This document shows positions 18,867 through 29,936 of a DNA stretch of 64,000 bases, piece after piece (position 1 is the first letter of the stretch; the number at the start of each line of letters is the position of its first letter). The DNA comes from Erythrobacteraceae bacterium CCH12-C2 (GTDB taxonomy: Bacteria; Pseudomonadota; Alphaproteobacteria; Sphingomonadales; Sphingomonadaceae): positions 1 to 64,000 of the forward strand of contig LSKF01000136.1 in assembly GCA_001556995.1 (NCBI GenBank), written 5' to 3'. Under the pieces are notes generated by a model that was not told the DNA's origin, searched no databases, and saw only the letters and a program-made list of their open reading frames with translations. The position numbers were made by a program, and so were the translations under genes.

Positions 18867-20492
18867 ATGGAGACTTTGGGACAAGACCTTGAAACCATGC
18901 GCCGGGTGCCGCTCGCGCCCGAGCATGTCGACGCCATCTGCGCCATCGGCGGGGAGAAGGCCTACCCTGCGGGCAGCATCGTGATGGACATCGGCGAGCC
19001 GATGGACCGCTTCGTCTACATCCTCGAAGGCGAAATCGAAGTGGTAAACCCCTATACCGGCGAGCGCCTGCTGCCCTCGGCGCTCGGGCCGACGCAGTTC
19101 ATGGGCGAGATCGCCTTCCTCAATCGCGGCACCAATTACCTCAAGATGCGCGCGAGTATGGACACCCGCGTGATCGAGGCCCCGCGTGAAGCGATGCTGG
19201 AGCTGATGAGCCGGGTGCCCGAGCTCTCCGACCACCTCATTACCGTTTTCGCTGCGCGCCGCCGCAAGCAGTTCGAGCTCGGCAATGCCGCGGTCAAGGT
19301 GATCGGGGCAGACCGCGATCCGGCGGTGCAGGCGGTCGAGCGTTTCCTGTCGCGCAACCGCATCCCGTTCAAGAGCGTCGATCTTGATGCGACCGACGAG
19401 CAGTCCGTGCAGGTTTGCGCCCTGATCGGCCACGAACCGGCCGTGATGCTGGGCAATGGAACGCGGCTCGCCGAACCCACCCCGCGCAAGGTCGCGCAGT
19501 ATCTCGGCATGGATCTCGATATCTGTTCGCGGCGGACCTACGATCTCGTGATCGTCGGCGGGGGCCCTGCGGGCGTGGCGGCGGCGGTCTATGCCGGTTC
19601 CGAGGGGATCGAGGCGCTGGTGGTCGAAGACACCGCCGTGGGCGGGCAGGCGGGCACGTCCTCTCGGATCGAGAACTACATGGGTTTCCCCACGGGGATC
19701 AGCGGCACCGACCTCACCTGGCGCGGACAGGTGCAGGCGATGAAGTTCGGCACACGCTTCGTGATGCCGCGCCGGGTCGAGGCGATGAGCCGGCGCGCGG
19801 ACGGGGCCTATTGCCTGACCCTCGACGACGATGACGAACTTTGCGCCCGCGCGGTGCTGGTAGCGACGGGGGTGCAATACCGCCGCCTGCCGCTCGATCA
19901 TCTCGAGGAGCTGGAAGGCGCCGGGATATTCTACTCAGCGACCGAGATGGAGGCGCGCTTCTGTTCCAAGACCGAGGCGGTGGTGATCGGCGGCGGCAAT
20001 TCGGCGGGGCAGGCGGCGATGTTCCTCAGCCGCGCCGCTTCGCACGTCCACCTCGTGGTGCGATCGGGCAGCCTCGCAGCCTCGATGTCGAGCTACCTCT
20101 CGCAGCGTCTTGAGGCCGATCCGCGTGTCACGATCCATTATCATTCCGAAGTCACCGCCTTGCACGGCGAGACATGGCTTGAAGGCCTCACGCTCAAAAC
20201 AAGGGACAGCGAGCGGCGGATCGACACCCGCGCGCTGTTCATCATGATCGGCGCTGCGCCCAACACCGGCTGGCTCTCGGGCCTCGCCGCGACCGATGCC
20301 AAGGGCTTTGTGTTGACCGGAACCGCCGCAGGGCAAGGCGATGACTACGCCACCACCGCCCCCGGCATCTTCGCGGTCGGAGACGTGCGCGCCGGATCGG
20401 TCAAGCGGGTGGCGAGCGCGGTGGGTGAAGGCTCGGTGGTGGTCAGCCGCATCTGGCAATATCTTGAGGATACGCGCCCGCCGCAGGGCTGA
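18867..20492 (+). CDS. cyclic-nucleotide-binding / thioredoxin-reductase-like FAD oxidoreductase fusion
   Basis: 541 residues in three parts. Residues 15-125 form a Crp-type cyclic-nucleotide-binding fold (GEPMDRFVYILEGEIEV, FMGEIAFLN). Residues 141-216 form a glutaredoxin/thioredoxin-like module without a CxxC. Residues 224-535 form a class-II pyridine-nucleotide reductase with FAD loop GGGPAG (231-236), NADPH loop GGGNSAG (375-381) and the C-terminal GIFAVGD. The redox CxxC of thioredoxin reductase is replaced by SATE (357-360), so it cannot act as a classical disulfide reductase. The hydride acceptor and the ligand are unknown. Confidence 0.88.
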   Translation: METLGQDLETMRRVPLAPEHVDAICAIGGEKAYPAGSIVMDIGEPMDRFVYILEGEIEVVNPYTGERLLPSALGPTQFMGEIAFLNRGTNYLKMRASMDTRVIEAPREAMLELMSRVPELSDHLITVFAARRRKQFELGNAAVKVIGADRDPAVQAVERFLSRNRIPFKSVDLDATDEQSVQVCALIGHEPAVMLGNGTRLAEPTPRKVAQYLGMDLDICSRRTYDLVIVGGGPAGVAAAVYAGSEGIEALVVEDTAVGGQAGTSSRIENYMGFPTGISGTDLTWRGQVQAMKFGTRFVMPRRVEAMSRRADGAYCLTLDDDDELCARAVLVATGVQYRRLPLDHLEELEGAGIFYSATEMEARFCSKTEAVVIGGGNSAGQAAMFLSRAASHVHLVVRSGSLAASMSSYLSQRLEADPRVTIHYHSEVTALHGETWLEGLTLKTRDSERRIDTRALFIMIGAAPNTGWLSGLAATDAKGFVLTGTAAGQGDDYATTAPGIFAVGDVRAGSVKRVASAVGEGSVVVSRIWQYLEDTRPPQG

Positions 20493-20498
20493 TCCGCT

Positions 20499-20822
20499 TC
20501 AGCTCTTGCTGAACAGCTTGCCCGCCATGCCCATGATGTCATCGAGCGGGTTGCCGTCCTTGTCGGCGTCCAGCATCCCAGCGAAGTGGGCGAGCGAGCC
20601 CTCGCCCCCAATCGCGGCGACCACCTGATTGAGGATGTCGGGGCTGAGACCGGTCTTCTCGGCGGCCAGCTGGACCGTGTCGCCCTCGAGCACATGGGTC
20701 TTGCCGAGCGCGGCGATCGCCTGTTCGGCCATCGCCGGATCGATGCCGATTTTGGCCGCAAGATTGACCACATCATCCGGCGCGCCGCCGATGTTTTTCA
20801 GGATGCCGTCGAGAATGCTCAT
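20499..20822 (-). CDS. conserved small hypothetical protein
   Basis: 107-residue acidic protein, mostly predicted helical (MSILDGILKNIGG... with repeated ALGK/AAIGG turns) and an Asp-rich LDADKDGNPLDDIMG segment that resembles an EF-hand-like loop. It is similar in style to short DUF937/YidB-type proteins, but I cannot make a firm assignment. Convergent to the fusion oxidoreductase gene with a 6-base gap. Confidence 0.6.
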   Translation of the reverse strand: MSILDGILKNIGGAPDDVVNLAAKIGIDPAMAEQAIAALGKTHVLEGDTVQLAAEKTGLSPDILNQVVAAIGGEGSLAHFAGMLDADKDGNPLDDIMGMAGKLFSKS

Positions 20823-20883
20823 TTTGTCCCCCCTGCGAGTCGCTAGGCCACGAGTGTGACGCGGCCGCGTGGCATTTCAAAGT

Positions 20884-20919
20884 AAAAGGCCCCGCTCCGG
20901 TCTAACGCCGGGCGGGGCC
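20884..20919 (-). terminator. Rho-independent terminator of pckA
   Basis: On the minus strand, GGCCCCGC...GCGGGGCC (20888-20895 with 20912-20919), extended by an inner CCGG pairing, is followed by TTTTACTTT. It starts about 24 bases after the pckA stop. Confidence 0.85.
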
Positions 20920-20942
20920 CCTCTCCCGAACTGGTGATGCGA

Positions 20943-22556
<1,614 letters not shown>

Positions 22557-22873
22557 GTTACGTCTCCTGTGCCAAATGGCAGAGTGAAGCTCTAGCATCA
22601 CCGCGAGCCGGTTGATTTCCGCGAATCCGCAAGGCCGAGCAGGGCCTGACTAGCAGCCGTGCATACCTATGCAACAAGAAGCCGCGCGCGGCTCCACAAC
22701 CAGCGTGCGGACGTCGCCCGACCGGGCGCGATTTGCGACCAGTGCCGCGCCCCAGCAACTTTCGAAACAGCCCGATTGATCCGCACAAATGGCGGACCGT
22801 GGCGATTGTCTCGCGCCGGTGATGGCGCTACCGGTTTCTCTATGCCATGGCGGCGGCAGCGAGGATCGTGACC
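22557..22873. promoter_or_regulatory. divergent pckA/chvI control region
   Basis: 317 bases without a gene, between two divergent genes, so it must hold both promoters. On the minus strand TTGCAT and TAGTCA with a 16-base spacer are a weak candidate for pckA. I see no clear chvI promoter or operator. Confidence 0.35.
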
Positions 22874-23647
22874 ATGTCCGACATCACCAGTGACCCGGCA
22901 GGGACCGCCGAAAGCCCGCCCAGCGCGCAGCCTGCGGCGGTGCAGATTGCGCTGGTGGATGATGATCGCAACATCCTCACCACCGTTTCGATCGCGCTGC
23001 AGGCCGAAGGCTTTGCCACCCGGCTCTATTCCGATGGCGAAACCGCTCTGAAAGCGCTGCTGGACAACCCGCCCGACTTGGCCGTGTTCGACATCAAGAT
23101 GCCCAAGATGGACGGGATGGAACTGCTACGGCGGCTGCGCGAACATTCGGCGCTCCCGGTGATCTTCCTCACAAGCAAGGATGACGAAAGCGACGAGGAA
23201 GCGGGGCTCGAACAGGGCGCGGATGACTACATCGCCAAGCCCTTCAGCCTGCGCCTGCTGATCGCCCGCATCCGCGCGATCCTGCGCCGCGCTGAAACGG
23301 GAGCGGTGAGCGATCTGACCGCCGGCCAAAGCGAACCTGCGCAAGCCAGCATCACCCGCGGGCGGCTGTTCATGGACCCGGCGCGCCACCACGTCACCTG
23401 GAACGGCCAGAGCGTCAGCCTCACCGTCACCGAGTTCCTGATCCTGGAAGCGCTCGCGATCCGTCCGGGTGTGATCAAGAGCCGCAATCAGCTGATGGAT
23501 GCGGCCTATCCCGACGATGTCTTCGTCGATGACCGCACGGTCGACAGCCACATCAAGCGGATGCGGCGCAAGTTCAAGGTGGTCGACACCAGCTTTGACG
23601 CGATCGATACGCTCTACGGCGCGGGCTACAGCTTCACCGATGGCTAA
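22874..23647 (+). CDS. chvI: response regulator ChvI (OmpR family)
   Basis: 257-residue DNA-binding regulator paired with ChvG. The receiver domain has the acidic pocket VDDD and phospho-acceptor D73 in [10 protein letters not shown], the TSKDDESDE block and the KPF switch lysine. The OmpR winged helix follows, with [12 protein letters not shown] and [14 protein letters not shown]. The ATG at 22874 is preceded by GAGGA; an upstream ATG at 22847 is less likely. It ends 8 bases into the chvG start. ChvI controls envelope, acid and carbon responses in rhizobia and Caulobacter; its regulon here is unknown. Confidence 0.92.
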   Translation: MSDITSDPAGTAESPPSAQPAAVQIALVDDDRNILTTVSIALQAEGFATRLYSDGETALKALLDNPPDLAVFDIKMPKMDGMELLRRLREHSALPVIFLTSKDDESDEEAGLEQGADDYIAKPFSLRLLIARIRAILRRAETGAVSDLTAGQSEPAQASITRGRLFMDPARHHVTWNGQSVSLTVTEFLILEALAIRPGVIKSRNQLMDAAYPDDVFVDDRTVDSHIKRMRRKFKVVDTSFDAIDTLYGAGYSFTDG

Positions 23648-25199
23648 AACAGGGCCCGCCGCGTCCGGGGGAGAGCAATTGACCGCGACAGGGCGTTTCG
23701 CGCTCACGGCGCGCATTCTGGTGGTGAATATTCTGCCGCTGCTGATCATGGGCGGCGGGCTGTTCTATCTCGATGGTTACCGCACGCAGCTGATCAACGA
23801 ACGCTTCAAGCTCGCCCGGATCGAGGCCCAGATCACCGCCGAAGCGCTCGCCGGGGCCACCCGCGAGCGGCAGGAGGCCTTGCTGGTGCAGATCGGCAAG
23901 GAACAGCGGATGCGCCTCAGAATGTTCGATGCCGAGGGCAAGCTCACGGCTGACAGCTTCGCCCTGGCCGCGCCTGCGTTCCGGTTCAACGACATCAACG
24001 ACGATGATTGGGAGCAGCGTTTTGCCCGTTGGCTTGACCGGACGGTCGATACCATTGTCAGTGCCGAGGCGGTGCAGGACTATGTCGAACCCGAAGCGCA
24101 GCAAGCCGACGCCTGGCCCGAACTGGCCCGCGCGCGCGAACTCGGCCTGTCGCAGGTGCGCCTCTATGATTGGCGCGACGGCACGCCGGTGATTACCGCC
24201 GCCGCACCGGTCGGCCTGCAAGGCGCGACCCTGCTGACGGTGCGCAACGCGGTCGATATCACCGAAAGCGTGCGGTCGGCGCGCACCACCTTGTTCGTCG
24301 CCATGCTGGTGGTGATGGCCGCCTCGGCCGCGCTTTCGCTGTTTCTTGCGCGCACCATCGTCACGCCGCTGCGCTTGCTGGCCACGGCCGCCGTGCGGGT
24401 ACGGCAGGGGCGTGAGCGCGAAGTCGAGGTGCCGCGCCTCCCCCAACGTAGCGACGAGATCGGCCTGCTCGCCCGCGCGGTGTCGGATATGACCGGGGCG
24501 CTTCGCCAGCGCATCGACGCGGTCGACAGCTTCGCCGCCGATGTTGCGCATGAGATCAAGAACCCCCTCGCCAGCTTGCGCAGCGCGATCGAGGCGCACC
24601 CCCGAGTCGAGGACCCGGCCTTGCGCAAAGAACTGATCGAGATCGCCATCCATGATGTGCGCCGGATCGACCGCCTCGTCACCGAAATCTCCGAAGCCAG
24701 CCGGATCGATGCCGAAATGAGCCGCGCGACGCTGGAGACCATCGACCTTACCGACATGGTGCGGGCAATCATCGGCGGGCGCGAACACCGGGCCGAGAAC
24801 GAGGGCCGCGCGATTGCGCTCACCACCCGGGGCTATGCCGCTTTGGTGCGCGGCGTGGGCGCGCGGTTGGAGCGCGTGGTCGAGAACCTGCTCGACAATG
24901 CGGTCTCCTTCTCCCCGCCCGACGCACCAATCGAGGTAAGCATCGATCACGATGGCAACTGGGTCAGCCTCAGCGTCAGTGACCACGGCCCCGGCATTCC
25001 CGCCGAATCGCGCGAGAAGGTGTTCGAACGCTTCCACTCGGTGCGTCCTGATGAAGAAGACTTCGGCCATCATTCAGGGCTGGGCCTCGCCATCGGGCGC
25101 GCCATTGCCGAGGCACATGATGGCACGCTCACCGCACATGACCGCGCTGATGGCGCGCCGGGGGCGTGCCTCAAGCTGCGACTGCCAGCCGCGAAATGA
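23640..25199 (+). CDS. chvG: sensor histidine kinase ChvG
   Basis: 519-residue membrane kinase. TM1 lies at about residues 23-45, a periplasmic sensor of about 170 residues follows, TM2 at about 217-240, then HAMP ([14 protein letters not shown]...), the H-box [16 protein letters not shown] with H304, the N-box [13 protein letters not shown] and the G-box DHGPGIP. It should phosphorylate ChvI. The ATG at 23640 overlaps chvI; a TTG about 40 bases further on, right after GGGGGAG, is an alternative start. Its stop overlaps hprK (ATGA). Confidence 0.92.
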   Translation: MAKTGPAASGGEQLTATGRFALTARILVVNILPLLIMGGGLFYLDGYRTQLINERFKLARIEAQITAEALAGATRERQEALLVQIGKEQRMRLRMFDAEGKLTADSFALAAPAFRFNDINDDDWEQRFARWLDRTVDTIVSAEAVQDYVEPEAQQADAWPELARARELGLSQVRLYDWRDGTPVITAAAPVGLQGATLLTVRNAVDITESVRSARTTLFVAMLVVMAASAALSLFLARTIVTPLRLLATAAVRVRQGREREVEVPRLPQRSDEIGLLARAVSDMTGALRQRIDAVDSFAADVAHEIKNPLASLRSAIEAHPRVEDPALRKELIEIAIHDVRRIDRLVTEISEASRIDAEMSRATLETIDLTDMVRAIIGGREHRAENEGRAIALTTRGYAALVRGVGARLERVVENLLDNAVSFSPPDAPIEVSIDHDGNWVSLSVSDHGPGIPAESREKVFERFHSVRPDEEDFGHHSGLGLAIGRAIAEAHDGTLTAHDRADGAPGACLKLRLPAAK

Positions 25200-25681
25200 C
25201 CAACGGTGCCCCGATCGTACTACAGGCCAGCGCCGTCGCGATTGAGGGCCGCGCGCTGCTGCTTTTCGGGCCGCCGGGCGCAGGCAAATCAAGCCTGGCG
25301 CTGGCGCTGATCGAGCGCGGGGCGGGGCTGATCGGGGATGATGCTGTCACGCTGACACCCGATGGCGGGCGGTTGGTCGCCAGCCCGCCCCCCAACATTG
25401 CCGGGCTGATCGAAGTGCGCGGGGTCGGCCTCGTTCGCCTGCCCACCGCCGCACCCACCCCGGTCGCGCTGGCGTTGGAGCTGGGCGCTGGCCCTGTCGA
25501 ACGCCTGCCCGGTGCCCTGCCCCGGCGCGATATCGCCGGTATTGCGGTGCCGGTGCTGGCCTTCGATCCGGGCACGATAGCCCCGGCGGCACGCGCGCAC
25601 TGGGCGCTGCGACAACACGGGCTGGCATCCGATCAGGCTTCCCTTTGCCGCACCGACAGGCAAAATGGGCCGCATGACTGA
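25196..25681 (+). CDS. hprK: HPr kinase/phosphorylase, short alphaproteobacterial form
   Basis: Phosphorylates or dephosphorylates a serine of HPr. At 161 residues it lacks the N-terminal domain of Firmicutes HprK (about 310), as is usual in alphaproteobacteria. P-loop GPPGAGKS at residues 25-32, the GLIGDDAV metal/catalytic strand, and the LIEVRGVGLVR signature are present. It is coupled to chvG upstream (ATGA) and overlaps rapZ downstream by 17 bases. Confidence 0.92.
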   Translation: MTNGAPIVLQASAVAIEGRALLLFGPPGAGKSSLALALIERGAGLIGDDAVTLTPDGGRLVASPPPNIAGLIEVRGVGLVRLPTAAPTPVALALELGAGPVERLPGALPRRDIAGIAVPVLAFDPGTIAPAARAHWALRQHGLASDQASLCRTDRQNGPHD

Positions 25682-26594
25682 TACTGCCTCCCCTGACCCC
25701 GCCCCAAAGCAGCGGCTGCTACTGGTCACCGGCCTTTCGGGCGCAGGCAAGTCCACCGCGCTCGCGGTGCTGGAGGACCTCGGTTGGGAGACCATCGACA
25801 ATGTCCCCGTCCGCCTGCTCAAACGCCTCGTCACCATGCCGGATGAAGCGCGCGGGCCGCTCGCCATCGGCTTCGATTCGCGCACCCGCGGCTTTGTCCC
25901 GGCCGATATCATCGCACTGGTGAAGGACCTCAGCCAGCGCCCCGATCTCGCGCTCACCTTCCTGTTCCTCGATTGCGCCGGGCACGAGCTCGAACGCCGC
26001 TTCAACGAAACCCGGCGCCGCCACCCGATGGCGGCTGGGCATCCGGTCAAGGAAGGCATCGCCGCCGAACGCGAACTGTTCGAACCGCTGCGCCGCTGGG
26101 CCGAGGTGATGATCGATACCACCGCGATGACCAGCAATGATCTGCAGGGCAAGATCCGCCAGCTCTTCGCCCCGGCCGATCCGGCCGCCGCGATGACCCT
26201 CACGCTGTCGAGTTTCGGCTTTGCCCGCGGGATGCCGCCGCTGGCTGATCTGGTGTTTGACATGCGCTTTCTCGACAATCCGCACTGGGTGCCAGACCTG
26301 CGTCCGCTGACCGGACAGGACGCTGCCGTTGGCGCTCATATCGAGCGAGACCCGGCCTTCAGCGATGCTTTCGCCCGCATCCGCGACCTTTTGCTGGTGC
26401 TGCTGCCGCGCTATCAGGCGCAGGGCAAACCCTATGTCCACGTCGCTTTCGGCTGTACCGGCGGGAGACACCGCTCGGTCTACACCGCCGAGCGCATGGC
26501 AGAAAGCTTGCAAGCCGCGGGATTTTCGCCCACGGTTCAGCATCGCAATCTGGGATCGCGCACGGCTGATGCCATCGAAGGTAACCGTATTTAG
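25665..26594 (+). CDS. rapZ: RapZ family nucleotide-binding RNase adapter
   Basis: 309-residue cytosolic GTP/ATP-binding protein (formerly YvcJ/YhbJ). Walker A GLSGAGKST at residues 23-31, the TIDNVPVRLL block, FLDCAGHELERRFNETRRRHP, and the C-terminal FGCTGGRHRSVY motif that binds glucosamine-6-phosphate in E. coli RapZ. Start at ATG 25665; the second ATG at 25674 is equally likely. Its usual place between hprK and the PTS EIIA gene is kept. Whether it controls RNA decay here is unknown. Confidence 0.92.
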   Translation: MGRMTDTASPDPAPKQRLLLVTGLSGAGKSTALAVLEDLGWETIDNVPVRLLKRLVTMPDEARGPLAIGFDSRTRGFVPADIIALVKDLSQRPDLALTFLFLDCAGHELERRFNETRRRHPMAAGHPVKEGIAAERELFEPLRRWAEVMIDTTAMTSNDLQGKIRQLFAPADPAAAMTLTLSSFGFARGMPPLADLVFDMRFLDNPHWVPDLRPLTGQDAAVGAHIERDPAFSDAFARIRDLLLVLLPRYQAQGKPYVHVAFGCTGGRHRSVYTAERMAESLQAAGFSPTVQHRNLGSRTADAIEGNRI

Positions 26595-26700
26595 CATTCG
26601 GACGAATTTGTCTTTCGCAATGCAGCCGCGCATTGTCCAAATTGATGGAAACACCTAAGCTCGCGATGCGGGCGGGCAGTTAACGGACCCTTTTTCACAC

Positions 26701-27132
26701 ATGATCGGTTTGATCCTCGTTACCCACGGTCGTCTCGCAGACCAGTTTGTCGAGGCCATGGAACACGTTGTCGGCCCGCAAGAGGGCATCGCGACCGTGT
26801 GCATCGGCCCCCATGACGACATGGAGCAGCGCCGCACCGACATCGCTGAGGCGATTGTCACGGTCGATAAGGGCGCAGGCGTGATCATCCTCACCGACCT
26901 GTTTGGCGGCACGCCGTCGAACCTGGCGATTTCGCTGCTTGATGCAGGCCATGTCGAGGTGATCGCGGGGATCAACCTGCCGATGCTGATCCGGCTTGCG
27001 GGTGCGCGCAAGGTGATGGACGTGACTGCTGCTGTCCACGCCGCGCAGACCGCGGGGCGCAATTATATCACCATCGCCAGCGAATTGCTGGGGCAGGAAA
27101 CCGCCCCCGCTCCTGCCCGGGCCAAGGCCTGA
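26701..27132 (+). CDS. PTS EIIA component, mannose family
   Basis: 143-residue cytosolic phosphotransferase. The phospho-histidine is H9 in LVTHGRLA; LTDLFGGTPSN and the GINLPML segment are family hallmarks. There are no EIIB/EIIC genes nearby, so it belongs to the regulatory, transport-free PTS of alphaproteobacteria, receiving phosphate from HPr. Confidence 0.92.
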   Translation: MIGLILVTHGRLADQFVEAMEHVVGPQEGIATVCIGPHDDMEQRRTDIAEAIVTVDKGAGVIILTDLFGGTPSNLAISLLDAGHVEVIAGINLPMLIRLAGARKVMDVTAAVHAAQTAGRNYITIASELLGQETAPAPARAKA

Positions 27133-27146
27133 CGGAGAGCGCCGCC

Positions 27147-27425
27147 ATGGGGGAGGCAAGGCAGAGCGTCACTATCGTCAACCGGCGCGGCCTGCACGCG
27201 CGGGCGAGTGCGAAATTTGTGGGCGCGGTCGCGGGTCTGCCGCAAGGCGTGACCGTGACCGTCAGCAAACCGCCGCACAGTGCCGCCGGGGGCTCGATCC
27301 TCGGGCTGATGATGCTCGGCGCGGCGAAGGGCGATGTGGTCGAAGTGGTGGTGGCGGGCGAGAATGCCGAGGCGGTGCTGGCCGATCTGGTCGCGCTGGT
27401 CGCGGGCGGCTTCGGCGAGGATTGA
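27147..27425 (+). CDS. ptsH: phosphocarrier protein HPr
   Basis: 92-residue phosphocarrier. H17 in RRGLHARAS accepts phosphate from EI; S50 in GGSILGLMML is the expected HprK target. Fourteen bases after the EIIA stop. An EI (ptsP/ptsI) gene does not follow in this window. Confidence 0.93.
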   Translation: MGEARQSVTIVNRRGLHARASAKFVGAVAGLPQGVTVTVSKPPHSAAGGSILGLMMLGAAKGDVVEVVVAGENAEAVLADLVALVAGGFGED

Positions 27426-27458
27426 CGCCGGGCTGCCTTGCCGCCAGCGGTTCCACCC

Positions 27459-28259
27459 ATGCACAAGCACATCACCGGTTTTTCCAACCCGACGGTCAAG
27501 TATCTGCGCAGCTTGCGCGACAAGAAGCACCGCAAGCGCAGCGGGCAGTTTCTGGTCGAGGGGCTGCGGTTGCTCGAAGATGCGCGCAGTGTCGGGCGGG
27601 TGCCGCAGACGCTGGTGATGGCCGAGGGCCGCGCGCCGCATGAACTTCTGGCCCGGCTTGAGGCTGAGGTCGCGGCGGCGGGCGGCGAGGTGATCACCAC
27701 CACGCCCGACATCCTCTCCAAGATCACCGGCAAGGAGAACGCCCAGAGCGTGGCGGGGGTGTTCGACGAATGGGATACGGGCCTCGCGGCGCTCGACCGG
27801 ACGAGCGCGCCGATCTGGCTGGTGGCACAGGCCCTGCGCGATCCCGGCAATCTCGGCACGATGCTGCGCACCTGCGACGCGGTGGGCGCGGGCGGGCTCA
27901 TCCTGATCGACGATTGCGCCGATCCGTTCAGCGCCGAGGGCGTGCGGGCGAGCATGGGGGCAGTGTTCACCGTGGGCCTCGCACAGGCGCGGTGGGAGGA
28001 TTTCCTGCCATGGCTGCGACAGGGAGAGGGCCAGCTGGTCGCGGCGAGCTTGCGCGATGCCGTGCCCTATCGCGGCGCGGCCTATGCTGCGCCGTGCTTT
28101 ATCCTCGTGGGCAACGAGTCGCAGGGCCTGCCGGAGGAGTACGAAGCAGCCTGCGACCTCAGGGTAACGATGCCGATGCGGGGCCGGGCGGATTCGCTTA
28201 ACGCGGCGGTGGCGGGCGCGGTGCTGGCTTATGAGGTGCTGGCCACCTTTGAGAAGTAA
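27459..28259 (+). CDS. SpoU/TrmH-family RNA 2'-O-methyltransferase
   Basis: 266-residue SPOUT methyltransferase, probably modifying 23S rRNA (RlmB-like) or tRNA. The N-terminal L30e-like substrate-binding domain (FLVEGLRLLEDA) is followed by the trefoil-knot motifs ALRDPGNLGTMLRTCDAVG, LVGNESQGLPEEY and MPMRGRADSLNAAVAGAV. The exact nucleotide target is not determinable. Start at ATG 27459, 33 bases after ptsH. Convergent with and directly abutting rmuC (stop codons adjacent). Confidence 0.88.
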   Translation: MHKHITGFSNPTVKYLRSLRDKKHRKRSGQFLVEGLRLLEDARSVGRVPQTLVMAEGRAPHELLARLEAEVAAAGGEVITTTPDILSKITGKENAQSVAGVFDEWDTGLAALDRTSAPIWLVAQALRDPGNLGTMLRTCDAVGAGGLILIDDCADPFSAEGVRASMGAVFTVGLAQARWEDFLPWLRQGEGQLVAASLRDAVPYRGAAYAAPCFILVGNESQGLPEEYEAACDLRVTMPMRGRADSLNAAVAGAVLAYEVLATFEK

Positions 28260-29732
28260 CTACTCCGCAGCATCCTTGCGGCTTTCCAGTGCGGGCAGTT
28301 CATCCTCTACAGCATCACCATCGGCCGCATTGTAGCGGGGCGCGCTCTCCACCAGCGGCACATCCTCGATCGCGCGCTTGCCGATCTCGACACCCTTTTC
28401 TGCGAGGCGCCGCCCTGAGGACAGCACATTGCGCTCAAAGCTGCCGACGAACTTGTTGTAATTATTGACCGCGCTTTCGAGCCCGCCGCCAACGCGCTTG
28501 AGATGCTCCGCGGCGGTGGCGAGGCGGTCGTAGAGTTCCGCCCCCATCCGGCCAATTTCGGCGGCCTCGCTCGCCATCTTGTCCTGCCGCCACACCTGCG
28601 CGACCGTGCGGGCGATCGCGACGAGGTTGGTCGGGGTCGCCAGCAGGACCTTGTTGCGGAAGGCGAAGTCCCACAATTCGGGATCATGTTCGAGCGCGGC
28701 GGCGACGAAGTGCTCGCCGGGGACGAACATCACCACATAATCGGGCGCGTCGTCGAACTGGCTCTGGTAGCTCTTGGACCCCAGCGTCTGCACATGATTG
28801 CGCATCGACTTGGCGTGGAGGTCAAGATGCCGCTTGCGCTCGCCCTCGTCATCGGCTTCGAAGGCGGCCTGATAGGCATTGAGCGACACTTTCGCGTCGA
28901 TCACCAGCTTCTTCTGCCCCGGCACATTGACGATCGCATCGGGCCGCAAGCGCCCCTCGGCGGTGTCCATCGACTGTTCGAGGTGGAAATCGGTATGTTC
29001 GGCCAGCCCGCACTGTTCGAGCACGTTCTGGAGCGCCCGCTCCCCCCAGCGCCCGCGCGCCTTGGGGGCGTTGGTCAATGAATTGCCGAGCCGTTGCGCC
29101 TCGCGCCGGACCTGTTCCTGGCCTTCGCGCATCGACTGGATCAGACCCGCGAGCTGCCCGAAGGCATCGGTGCGCTTGGCCTCCAGCTCGGTGACCTGCC
29201 GCTCGTAACTCGCCAGCTTATCGCCGACGGGCGACAGCAGCGCCTTGATCTTGGCCTCGCCCGCTTCCTCGGACTGGCGGAAGCGCGCTTCGGCCCGTTC
29301 CAGAAACGCCTTCTGCGCCTGTTCGAGCACCCGGCTGCCGGCGTTCTCGAACTCCTTGCGCAAGGCCTCCTGCGCTTGCAGCAGGCCCTGCTTCTGCTCG
29401 GCAAAGGCCTTCTCGCGCTCAGCCGCAGCGCTTTCGAGCGCCGCCAGCCGCTCGGCCAGCGCCGCGCGCTCGGCCTGCACACCGTCGAGCCGCGCCAGCA
29501 GGCCATCAGCCTGCGCAGCGCGCTCCTTCAGCCCTGCCACTTCGATCCGCGCTTCGCCCAGTTCGGCGATCGCACGGGCAAACTTCGCCTCCCCCTCAGC
29601 CCCTGCCGCCTCAGCTGCCGCCAGCCGCGCGCGCAGGTCCGCCAGCGGGCGCGAGGCGAGGAACCAGCCGAGCGCGGCTCCAAGCGCGGCACCGAGAAGC
29701 AGGGCGAGAAGCGGGAGAATTGCGGGGTCCAT
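28260..29732 (-). CDS. rmuC: DNA recombination protein RmuC
   Basis: 490-residue protein: one N-terminal membrane helix (residues about 5-25), a long alanine/glutamate-rich coiled coil to about residue 210, then the RmuC nuclease-like core (GRWGERALQNVLEQCGL, VIDAKVSLNAYQAA, VVMFVPGEHFVAAAL). RmuC limits inversion recombination at short repeats, which is relevant given the palindromic repeats nearby. Start at ATG 29732. Confidence 0.9.
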   Translation of the reverse strand: MDPAILPLLALLLGAALGAALGWFLASRPLADLRARLAAAEAAGAEGEAKFARAIAELGEARIEVAGLKERAAQADGLLARLDGVQAERAALAERLAALESAAAEREKAFAEQKQGLLQAQEALRKEFENAGSRVLEQAQKAFLERAEARFRQSEEAGEAKIKALLSPVGDKLASYERQVTELEAKRTDAFGQLAGLIQSMREGQEQVRREAQRLGNSLTNAPKARGRWGERALQNVLEQCGLAEHTDFHLEQSMDTAEGRLRPDAIVNVPGQKKLVIDAKVSLNAYQAAFEADDEGERKRHLDLHAKSMRNHVQTLGSKSYQSQFDDAPDYVVMFVPGEHFVAAALEHDPELWDFAFRNKVLLATPTNLVAIARTVAQVWRQDKMASEAAEIGRMGAELYDRLATAAEHLKRVGGGLESAVNNYNKFVGSFERNVLSSGRRLAEKGVEIGKRAIEDVPLVESAPRYNAADGDAVEDELPALESRKDAAE

Positions 29733-29792
29733 ATTGCCTCGCTATCCCAAGTCGTCGGCGAATTTCTTCGCCGACGACAGGGTGTTGGTACC

Positions 29793-29936
29793 CTAGACGC
29801 GCCAACTTACGTCAGCAATTGCATCTTCTTCCGTCGCGAAACCGCAAGGGGAAGATGCAACGATCCTGCCATTGGACTCGATGATGAGCCAATGAACGAA
29901 ATCGTCCAGCCAACACAGTGAGTACAGCCGTGACAT
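29793..29936 (-). CDS. 47-residue small protein with strong RBS
   Basis: ATG at 29936 is preceded, seven bases away, by AGGAG (29944-29948). The 47-codon frame runs to TAG and encodes MSRLYSLCWLDDFVHW..., then LIIESNGRIVASS and a FATEEDAIADV ending. The pattern (polar residue-Asn-Gly turn, short strand, helix with alternating acids) recalls a single DUF1508/YegP-like unit, but this is a weak resemblance. It lies between def and rmuC on the minus strand. Not too short to be real, given the ribosome binding site. Confidence 0.6.
   Translation of the reverse strand: MSRLYSLCWLDDFVHWLIIESNGRIVASSPCGFATEEDAIADVSWRV

Noticed and set aside
17279..18946. 555-codon minus-strand frame over the DUF885 gene
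   Set aside because: The opposite strand has a full DUF885 domain with an HExxxGH-type zinc motif; this frame is a shadow.
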